Below are positions 13,484-25,400 of a DNA stretch of 64,000 nt, piece after piece (the first letter of the stretch is position 1; each line of letters begins with the position of its first letter). This DNA is from Dipetalonema caudispina (lineage: Eukaryota > Nematoda > Chromadorea > Rhabditida > Onchocercidae). A model generated the notes under the pieces. The model ran no database searches. It worked only from the letters and a program-made list of their open reading frames with translations, and was not told the origin of the DNA. The stretch is taken from the NCBI GenBank assembly GCA_013365325.1, contig JABVXV010000129.1, positions 93,245 through 157,244 of the forward strand, given 5' to 3'. Both the position numbers and the translations under genes were made by a program.

Positions 13484-14785
13484 TATGCTAATAGCATTAA
13501 TTATGCATAATTTATGATCAAAATGCAATGACAATAATTTTTATTTAATTTTAAAGTATAATTTTCAATATATGCAAATGTTTATTTCATCACTATTACG
13601 AGCAATAATTAGGCAAATAATTTCTAAGTTTTCAAATATGCCAAAATATTTAACTGGACCAATAAAAACACATCATTAAGCTTGTAACACTTAATATCTA
13701 AATAACTATATTAACCAAAAAAAAAAAAAAAAAAAAAAAGTTACTAAGTACTGCTAAAATATTTACCCTGGATGTATAAAAATTATACCTATAGGTTTAA
13801 CCTAAATCTTTTAAGAATTTATTATTAGTTCTAGGAAATATACCATTAAGCTTTACAACTGTTAATACATAATATCTAAATGATTAAAATAACTGATTAA
13901 CATTCATCATATAATATCATATCATATTTTATCTACGAAATTAACAATATATAATGAAGGAATGGAAAATTTTTTGTTAATATCATTATATTTTTGCTAT
14001 ATGTAAAAATAATCAAAATAGCTAAGTAAAGTAAGAATACCTAAAAAAAAAAGAAGAAAACTAGTTTGATAAGTGATATCATCTAAAAGTTATATATTTT
14101 AAAAATGCTTCGAAAAATGATATCCAACTTTTTTTTTTTGCCAAGAAGTATATATAAAAAATTATCATAGAAAAGAGTTTCTAAAGAAAAAAAGAAAGAA
14201 AAAGAAAAGGAAGAAATTTAAAGAAAATTTTCAAAAGTTAAGTATTAAATTCAAAACTTATTACACTTCGAAATGATTGTTTTATCATTAACAATGAAAA
14301 GTTAATTTAACAATGATAATATTGTTAATATAATATTATATTTTATAAAGTAAATTAAAAACGAAAAGTGAAGAAATGGAAGATTTCTTGTTGATGTCAG
14401 ATATTGTACGTTTATTAAATTCAACAATAATTCATAAATATTTAAATGATTTCTAAGCAATGAATTGTTTATAAATCTTATCATATTTATTTAAATAAAA
14501 GAATATTTGGAGTAGAAGAAAAATGGCATAGAGAGAGAGAGAGAGAGTATGAAAAGGGAAGAAAGTAAGGAAAAAGGTAACAAATAATTGATGAAATTTT
14601 TAAAGGAAAAATGAGGGGAAAAAAAAGAAAGAAAGAAAGAGGTGAAAGTTAATTAAAATATGTGCATAAAAATGAATTAAATACTTATAATCGTTAATAC
14701 AAAAAATAATCTTTAATTTCATTCCTTTACCAAAAATTTTTCATTTGAATAGAATAACAAAAAAAAAAAAAAAAAAAAAGGATAA

Positions 14786-14817
<32 letters not shown>

Positions 14818-16482
14818 CGAAAATACTCATTTCTATCAAATTTTTTTAAAATTGTTGTATATTAATTTCATGTATTAGCAAACATCTCATTATAATTAAG
14901 CTTAATCATGCTTTCTTTTTTTCAATCAAATAATTTTTTTTTTTTTTTTGAATTATAAATTAAGTTTATCGGTTGATGAATTAAATTTTGCACTATCAAA
15001 TGGAAAAAAACATTGAACAGTGGAAAACACAAAATCATATATTTATTGCATACCATTTGCATGATTAATAATGCATAATAATAATAATAATAAATGCAAA
15101 TTTCTATCTATTTGAAGCAACATAAATAAACCCTTTTCGTATATCCAACAATAAATTATTTTACTAATACTTTTTGCTACTCTTAAATATAATGAAGATT
15201 ATCTTATCATCATAATGTTAATAGGATTGTATCATAGGGATTAATGTTAAATTTAAAATGTAATCAATCTCCAAAAATTTTAAACCGGAAAACATTGAAA
15301 TTACTTGCAAATTACAATAATTTATAACAATAAATTTCATTTCTTAGCATAATTCTCATGATCAACATTGTTTGGGTATTCGTTGTTAAAAAAAAATTAT
15401 GCATTTATTCCAAAAAACGAATCATTATGGCGATATTACATAACAAAGTTGAGGAATAATTGTAATGCAAATAATTGTTTAACATAAAAATATTGAAATT
15501 TATAATCTTCTAATCATTTTCAAAAGCTTAGAGGTGTGCTAATCTACGTGTTCATAAGTATTGTTCATGTGAATATATCTATACAATAGCTAGACGATAT
15601 GTTTCACTATACTTCACAAAAAACTTCGTCTGCCTTTTAACAGTTTAATTCGGAAAAATGCTCTTTCAATCCTGACTTCTATAGTTTCCCTTAATATATT
15701 ACACAACCTGTATGTAGCAAGCTAATCAATTCATTTCGTAAGAAGTCACGCATTGTCAACTGATTAATTAGAGAACAAAAAGTTTACTTTATTTACTTTA
15801 CTCGGGTTTACTTTATGTACTGTTCCACCCTTCTCAGTGATGGCTATTCTGTTGAATATTTGACCTACTATCGTGGGCAAAAAAAAAAAAAAAAAACTTT
15901 ATTTCAATATCGAATTCGATTGTAGAACGAGGTCTTCGCATCCTAAGCTATTTACTTAAACTAACTCGTTCTCTATTCTATCAAATCATACCTGACATTA
16001 CCAATGAATGAGATATCCAAATGAATATTACTTCTGGAAATTTAAACAATTGAAATCTTCTCTTTATCACACAGTAAATATTAAAAGCTTATATATAAGT
16101 ATTTCATAAAATATAGTTCGACAAAGTAAAGCTTCGTTATTCCTGAAAAAGTAACTCGTACAATCGCGTATGCGTTATGTCCTTAAACACATCTTGTAGC
16201 AATAGCACAATAGCGGAGCGTTTCTGTGCTAAGCCATAAAAAATAGAAATGAATCTTCTGAAGCTCAACATTTTTTTTCTACCAAAACAAAATTAAAATA
16301 CAAAAGAGATCCTGAAGTTGATGAGAAGAACAGATTAATATCACAACATTGCTTCTAAACCGGAAATTATTCTTCACACATTAGTTCTTCATTATTACCT
16401 ATTAAGCCTGTAATTTAAAATCAGAATTATTAATTTGATTGAGATAATTTTTTGTCAGAAATGAAAATTTAATTTCCTCTAG

Positions 16483-19400
16483 TCATCCACCAACCAAAAT
16501 GCAAGCTGCATTCATGGAAAAATAATATAAAGAATTATAGTCTCATCATGATTAACTAATCAATAGCAAAAGCCTATTGATGAAAATAAGATAATTAGCG
16601 AACTGCGTGAAGTAAAAAAAAAAAAAAAAACCAAACAAACCAAGAAGATGCACAATACTCTGTACAGTCCAATCTTTATCCTGATCTTGAGAATACTTGT
16701 AATGGATTTGTTCCTCGATGGAACCATAAACTACAAAATGATGTACCATCATTGCCTTTTTTTGACCAATCCGATCAATTCGACCTATCGCCTAGAAATT
16801 ATTACCGAAATTTAGTTAATAACTAAAATGAGCTATATCACTAATAGAAAATATTTACTGATATGTAACCAATTAAAGTCGAGTAATCAAAACCATGAAT
16901 TTTGCAATAAAATCATTAAACTCCTATTTTCTCATATCTCAAATTTTTGAGCAACGTACAACATCTTACTTGAGCAATTTGAGAAATATCCATCTGTGGC
17001 TCTACAAATATTATATTATTAGCAGCGGTAAGATTCAAACCACGTGCGCCCGAACTCATCGGCATAACAAGCAGCTGCAAAGCAAATTCCTCAGACCGAG
17101 TGAAAAAATATAACAGGGATGAAACAATTAGTAAATAAATTATCTATTAATTTTACAAATTTTCAACTAAAAAAATGATAAGGACATAAATTTCATAGAA
17201 TAGCAACATATATAAAAAAAGCTGAACGACTTCTCTTAAAATATCAATATATATAATTTCTAGACAACCAAACTGGATACTCAATAAAACATTAGAAAGG
17301 ATGCATAAAAAACTAAAAAGGAGAAAAAGGGTAAACAGCTTGCTTCAATTTCAGGTTTCAATCGAAAATCAGCAAGAATTTTTTGTCGATTTGTCCCTAA
17401 GAAGTTCCGAAAATTGATGTTATTTTCTGATAACACCCAACAAAGTGGATTGATAAGCATTGAAAGAGATGTAAACAGCAATGTTTTCGATGTTGGATCA
17501 CGTAGACGAATTGATTTGATACGTCGCATTATAGCATCAACCTAAAGTTTTAAATCACTATTGGCATTTTAAAATAATGAACTACCAAATATTGTCATAG
17601 CATGAATGTATATGGAAGAAGTAACTCAAGTATATTTACTGTAAATTTCATTTCAATGTGTGCAATGAAGTAGCATAAACCAATAGTTCAAAAAAGAGAC
17701 AAAAACGGACGAGAAATATGAAGAATTGATAGAGATCTGCCTAGCAACTTGGGATACACTAACAACATCGATTACAGTTTTTATCTCATTTATCAAGTAT
17801 CATTTCGAAAATCCAAATATTCAAACAGTGAAAATGCCACTAAAAACAGCATAAATGCAAAGCACATATTAAAACTCTAGACTTGAAAAAATAAAACAAA
17901 AGTCTGACCTTAACAGAAACACTCCTTTTCAATTGTACATTTGGTACATCCAGCAAATGAGTGTTTTTTTCTGATGCTTTACTTTGTACATATGAAATCT
18001 GACTTATATAGGTCGTAGCTCGGCACACAACACAAACAAGTAATCCATCATTCCTGAGAATTGCTCCATTTCTAAAAAAATTATAAACAAGAAAAAACTT
18101 TCGAATAGCTAAAAGTGTTAATGAACTTTATCAATGCACAGCATGTTGCACCATTATATCATATCATTAATGAGCTCTATTAATGCATAGCATACTGCAC
18201 CATCATATAATGTTATAATGGTGCGGCATGCTGTGCAGTAATAGAGCTCATTAGGTTATGTAATTTATCTTATGCATCTATTAAAATGCTATCTTCCTTT
18301 CTGTAAATGAGTGATAATTGATATCATTTAATACGGCACCAAAAATGGTAACATCTTCTTACAATAGTGGATAACTATCTTATAAAAATTACTGGATTAT
18401 TAATGAAGAAATTAGAAAGGTGCAAATTACTTATAAAGAAAACTTTAAAGAGATAAAGAACGAAGAAAATACTTAATGAATTGAACTGAAATCGTCAAAA
18501 TGGATTACCGTCTAGTAAGCCGATTAAAACATGATACGCAAAGGCAATGAGCACAAGGATAGACAATCCACGCATCTTTTACTGTTGTTAAACATATTGG
18601 ACAATCATGTGTTTGTTGTGAACGCAAATTTGACAAATAACGCAATTTCGCTAAACAACGCGATTGCTTCAACTTTTCCAATTCCAGCGCGTTCAAATCA
18701 GTTTGACGCTGAAAATTATGCTTTCGTATGAAAGAGATAATGAGGAAATGCGTGAAAATAGAGAAGAGGGAATGGTGAAAATCTACACAGTTCCTGCAAA
18801 AGTTACTGATACTGTGAAAATTCTAAGATCTCGCCATCGATGAAGAATAGAAAAATTTGCAAGTATTCCGAAAAAACCTTATTGTTTTCTGTTCCTCGAA
18901 TAATTAAATTAATGGGTAAACGTATGCCATATTTCGTTATCTCATCCATTGTTGCATATTGCAGGCGAAGCTTACATTGACGAACCTCATCACTGAAGAA
19001 GGTATAAATGCAAGGAAAAAAATACGAATTGAAAATCGAATAAGGGAAAATGTTTGCACTAATTCCCACACATTGTTTTACCTAACTGAAATAATGATAG
19101 CAGGAACATTCATCTTGTCCTTTTTTATCGTTCCTGCTCCCTTTTGTTTCATCTATCTCCTATGTTATTTAGTTTTTCTGTTGGGCAATAAATACAGTCA
19201 TTCTAATAATTGATGATCTAGATCGGTATGCTGAAAAGCAAGGTTTTTTATTTCCAAATCTATGGTTCAAAACACTTATGGATCAGATTTCCATGCTTTC
19301 TAAACTAAGAATGAGTAGAAACTTGTTCCGAATCAGCTTGCAATTTTAGTTAAAAGATTACATAAACAAAATCAAATAATAACAGGACAATGGTAAACTT

Positions 19401-22400
19401 CTTGCGAAATATGACAACGGTTCTGTATAAGTCTATTCACTTCTACACTCAAATGTTTGGAACCATAGTTCTGGAACCTAAAAAACTCCTCACAACGACC
19501 TGGCGCTAGCATCCTCAGCTTTATCTCCGAAATCCATAAATAATCACACCCAGAACATACTCAAGCCACATCAATGCGTTGTCCAGAAGCCTTCGGGATG
19601 TCACCAATAAATTCTTATATTTAGATTTTTTTATTTTTCATCAAACAATGCATCTCTAAAGCTTAATATTTAAAAATTAAAGTCAGAAAATTGCCAAACA
19701 TTTTAGCAGCATATTCATTAGCTGAAGCATAGAGTCGTTTTGAAAGAGCCAGCAAAGTCTTCAACTCCTCCAACTGTGCAACGGTTTCCTTGCCCAGTCT
19801 AACCAGATCACAATGCACTCCTTTTTGCATTCGGATAAGTGTTCCCAGGAAAGTTCGAATGATTATTTCGAGACTCGAAATTTTCTGTTCTCCAGCTGTA
19901 CCTGTTTCATCAACATCCTGACCCTTGCTGCAATTTCGAATTTTTTAGTCAACTTTGAAAACTTTTCCATCCTCAAGACTTAAGTCACATATTTCCTTCA
20001 CATTTCCAAGAAACAAGTTCCGATTACAAACGTCACTCACCATCACAAGTATTGAATCTAATCCAAGATCCCTAACCTTACATTTCATCTTCAAAATAAT
20101 GAAACGTTCTAACCAATTCAGCCATGGAAAATGTGCATCCTAGAGAAACTATAAGAATTTCAAGGTAAATTATGAAAAAGAACAGAACTTACGAAGTTTT
20201 TGAACCTCGAATGAAAAGAAGGGATTCCAGTTGACTGATATGTTTATTACAAATGCATAACGAGCAACTGAAAAACAAAAACAATAAAATAAACTTTATT
20301 ACATAATACAACTTTATGTCCCTCTATTTCTAGTTTTATGACTAAACATAAGATTAGTTTCACAACTACATGCCTTAATAAAGACCTATAACAGATCATT
20401 GTGCAATATTATTACCTCGTTTCGCCCTTCCCCATCTTTTTGATGAGAAAAAAAAAAGGAAAACAAATGGCTTGCGACTAAAATATTTTCCTATTTATAC
20501 AAAAACGGAAGAAGCTTCCAAAATAAGTGAAAAATCAATTGTATCATTTTTAGAAATTTGATTAAATCTCAAACATTACCGTTTATATGATTCACGTTTG
20601 CTGAAAACATCTCACATATTGTTTTTATGGTAGAAATCAATAAAACATTGAACAAACAGATAAAAACATTTACTTCTTCGATAAATTGCCATCAGTCGGT
20701 GAAAAATGACATGCAATGATAGCTTCCAAGATGACGACCCATTTTTCCTCCATAATATTATTCTTCGCAATTTTTTTCGTTTCTGAGAGCACCTCTTGAG
20801 CACAATCGATCAGTTCATCCCATCGTTTTACCACGTATAAATTTAAGCCCAATAAATTTGACGCCCTGCAAAATTTTATAAATTACCATCAAATGCACTA
20901 ATCAAACTTTAAGATTTTGAAAATATCACAGTTGAATGGATTCCGAACGCAAAGAAGATTAAGCATGACCCATAAATTCTTCAAACCGAAAGAAAATAAA
21001 CTGTACGGAACATTCGGCATCCCGTTGTTTTCGAGCGCTGTTCGAATAGCATCAATGAAAAGATGTTGCTGTCCAGTACTGCTCACTAAATTGATTGCTT
21101 CACATAACCATCCAATACTTGATTTTACCTTAACCAAATTATTCAAATCAGTAAAACAGTAATATTAAAGACTGCAGATGGAAAAATCACATAAAACAAA
21201 TGGATAATAAGTCTTAAACGAATAACATGATCCACTGGACATTGCGACCTAACTTTTTGGGATCTCACCGATCAGTCACGTCAATCCGAATTTGAAATTA
21301 ATAAGGTTTTGTATAGAACAAATAAGGAAGGGGAAAAAGGTGATCATCATTGCCACGGGAGTCCGTCAAATGTTCCAGATATAATCCTACAGCTTGCAGT
21401 CTATACAAACTACATACACTCTTCCCAAATATCTATGATACTAGACCATGATAACATCTTTTACTAACTTGAAGAAAATTACCTTCGATAACGTAGTCTG
21501 GTATTTCAGAAAAGATTCGTTAACAGCAACATATGACTGCGTCAAATTTGACACCGTTTGTTCAGTATAACCCGTAAAAGCCAAATTCAGCTATAAAATA
21601 TGAAACTGAAGGAATATTCATTAAACATAATAGATTAATCCGAAAAATCCTTTTATCGCTATTGTTCCCAGCACAAAATTCATCAAATATATTAGGTTTG
21701 AACTATGAACAAACCTGAGCTTCAGCTTCTTTTTGATTAATGCCTCGCACCTCAACACCACCCTTCTGCAAGTCCAAGATGGCAGAAAATATATGAATTT
21801 GTTGTAACCTGTCCGATCTCAACTGCCTATAAAATTTGTTATCATAATCCAAGAAGAAAACAACAAGTAATGAAGACTTAATAATGCTTGAAATACATAA
21901 CCTATAAGCGCATCTTGATCCTTTCAATCCAAGCTTGTTGTTCATTTGATCAAGTTCCTTCATTGCACTGATAGCGCCACTATAATATTTCGCAGCATTA
22001 GCCTCGTTTCCACAAAGCCATTCCAGTCCGGCCAGACCTTAAAAAATTTCCTAAGAATGAAGCTGACAATATGTAAACGAACACAAACTATACATATACA
22101 CATCTAAAGAAATAAAAGAGTTGGGTAAAGCGAAGCTTTAATATTTTAAATTCCCAAGGACTTCGAAATCAAAAACGCTTACCACAATAAAACATTAATA
22201 TATTTCGTTGATGAACTTCAGCTTGCTGCGTTGAGATTCGGAATAGTTCCTCTTGTAAACTGTCTTCCGTATTAACATTAGCCTTTGACTGCAATGAAAC
22301 ACAAACCGCTGGGACAACTAACTTTTTAGCAGAAATATAAATTTAGTTTACTAACTAAATGAATGAAAGATGGAAGTTTTATTAAACTAACCTCTTGGAA

Positions 22401-25400
22401 ACGAAGACTAGGGAAAACAATAAATTTCCGTAATACTTGCAGAGGCTCCATTAATTTTTCAAAATCTTTCCCATGAAGTGATGAAATTGGAGTGTTCAAA
22501 TTATGCAAATAAGGCAAGTAACGAACTGAAATTTAAAAAAAAAACACCTTAGATGAAAGAAGTTAGAAGCGGTATGGATATGCATTTTCTAATATTTTAG
22601 CTTATGAAGCTAAAAACTATAATGTCCATTGCTCATAGCAGCAATAGATAATGCTGACGAATCTAATTAAATTCAACAATATCGCATGAAATCGAATGAC
22701 CACAACTGTTTACTGAGATGGTAAAATTGAGTGCAGTTTTTTATAATCTCCATGAAATAATCAAACCTCTCAAGCGACAACTGGATAAAGTTGCGCGATA
22801 AAACTGCTCCTCAATGGGTGTAAATCGTAAAACGGTTAAATTACTACTTTTTGATGGTGAAAGCATCTAAAAATATTAAAATTGTTATTTGCAAGTGAAT
22901 CTGACAGTTTTTCAATTTAAATTATAAACATAATCCCAACTTCTAGAATATTAACTGAGCAATAAAACAAAAAGTTTTCATTCCAATACCTGATCACCAA
23001 CAGATTTTTTCGTATTCCTCCACATTATTTTAGAAAATAAATCGAAAATTGGTTTTCCATCACCATTTTGATACGGTTTCATCAATGCATTACGCCACCA
23101 ACATTCATCCCAAAACGGTTGTATCCCCAAAAATCGTACAAGACCATATAAATCTGCACATATCCTTTTAATTATCGTTCAATACCAATTTCAGGAAAAA
23201 ACCAGAATTTTCAATCAGAAATAAGAAGTCAGTTATAATGAGGTATACCTTGCAACGAATTGGTGATCGGTGTACCCGTAATACACCAACGATTTACTGC
23301 TTTAAGACCATCACACATTAATGCTACTGAACTTGATGTACTTTCCACCATTTGAGCCTCATCAATACAAATCTGAATAATAACGCAATAAATAGTTCAG
23401 CCACTAGAATTGATCAAATTATTGGCCGATACACACTTAAAAGATAAAAAGAAAGAGAAAGGAAAGCTTCAAAAAAAAAATTGAAGCCAATATTTCCTAT
23501 AATTATCACATAAATCACATAAAATACAGGTTGTAACTTACACGCCACCACTCCATAGCCAAAAGCGGAGTAGGAGCAATGCGATGCCTTTTGCCATGCC
23601 GTAAAGAATCTGAAAATGAATGATGCTTGAAAATATTCATATCGAAGGGTAATTATGAACGGTCTGCAACCTGCAGAACTATGCTATTTGGACTAGTAAG
23701 ATAAATAAATATGTTAAGTATGTAATGTATAAAGTTATCTAACTACAAAATATTAAAATTCTTACAGCATAATTTATAATGATAACAAAATCAAGGACAG
23801 TTAATAAGCTTAACTCTATTTTTTTATGTATAAGCATTCTTTTCATGTTACATAAGATCGATAAAGAGACGCTACAGTTGCTAACGCATTTGTAAACCTT
23901 TCATTTTCTCTTCGCAAAACTTATTCCTATATTATCCACAAAAACTAAGTAAATATTCAGGAATATACATAGTTCGATTCACATCCAAGTACACGTACCA
24001 CAAAACTCTTTAAAAGTTTTTTAGAATGTTTCCGATAAGCCCTTTTCGTAAACGAAAATTGGGTAGAAAAAAATTAACGATATCCATCCTATAACTTTCA
24101 TTTCTTTTAATTTCCACAAGTGCTGCACCGAAGTTCAGAAAATCTGCGACAGAATCAAAATGTGATCCAAAATTGCTAGTTAATTTTAATATTCTGGCTA
24201 TCTTGCCTACTAACCCAGCCTTGGCCGAGCTTCTACAAAATACACTTCCTGTCGCAGTGTTTCAAAAGAACAGATAACAACATCCTGAGTTGCTAGATAT
24301 TCTGGATGTTTGTAACCGTCGTTAACCAATCCTCTGTACATCTGAAACACTAACTTCTGAAGCAAAACATAAGTTTGTGTAGTGATATATAAAATTAACA
24401 ATAAGCACAAAATTCCAATAAAAGTAAGTGAGAAATTAAAACCATCCTTTCCTCCAACTGCGAAAGACGATGTGAAAGATAGTAATTTCGATTGAATTTC
24501 TCTACTTCTTGATCATTCTTCTCCCCTTTGACGCTTTCATAATTATTTAATCATATAATTATTTTTAGCAAAAAGACGGATAAGAAAGAAGAAACAAGGC
24601 CGTTGAAAAAAACAAACATCAATTTTAATATCGTCGCGGATATGTCGCTTCAACTCTTCATACCACTGATGACAAATTGTCGATGGTGCAATAATGAGCG
24701 TACCTTTCACTGGATACACTCTTTCCTATAACTATCACATTCGACGAGAGTGATTCCCAGATTAGAACTGAATTGTGATTTCTTCTTATACATTCAATTT
24801 TCCGCTAATAAAAAAATTATGAAGCTATTCCTAATGCAAACCATACTTCATATTTTTTTTTTAGAATACTTAAAACGGTATCAAATACCTTATCGTGAAT
24901 ACATTCCGGACATAAGAAAGGGATGTCCTGTGAACGAAATCGATCCCAGTAAACTCTTTCCTGAGAACATATCGTGGAACATGCTGTACAAGTTATGGTT
25001 AGCGGTTTCAGCACGCTATTTTTGCCTTTACACCTCTTTGGATTCATAGATTCCAAATTGTCATAGCAAAACATTCGACGATATCTCGAATTCATCTGTC
25101 AAGTAATGACTATGCAAGTTATTCAGTTTTATTTTTATAATTGGTATTCCTAGTGGAACCAATTCCATTTCAGATATTTAAATCACTGTCAAAGAAAAAA
25201 AAATTCTGTTGCGCTCTGCATAACAAGGAAATGGATTTATGAAATAAGAAAACTATACCCTCATTGAACATCATTTACAGTTATACTTCTCTCTACAGAA
25301 ATTAAAACAAAAAATTCATCAAACATAGAAATATGGGTATAAAATGTATATTAGGTAATATCCAGTATTATTGGTCTGTTGAAAATAACCTTACTTTATC

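Larger units (their letters stand above)
9947..16482. other. Gene-poor intergenic region
   Basis: This lies between the 3' end of the SHPRH-type gene and the start of the hypothetical gene, both on the minus strand. It consists of A/T homopolymer runs, CT and GA microsatellites, diverged tandem blocks and a long hairpin (listed separately). From about 15500 to 16480 the sequence is less repetitive and probably holds the 3' UTR and downstream flank of the SHPRH-type gene; no frame there is open for long. One possible exon at 11188-11302 is listed separately. Confidence 0.6.

Noticed and set aside
20192..20267. Alternative use of the strong gtaagt donor at about 20192 for the Cys-rich exon
   Set aside because: With the frame that gives CSLCICNKH (matching the human NCCVFC region) this donor leaves the wrong phase for the next exon. 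The weaker gttcaa donor at 20205 restores phase. Kept as an uncertainty rather than a separate feature.
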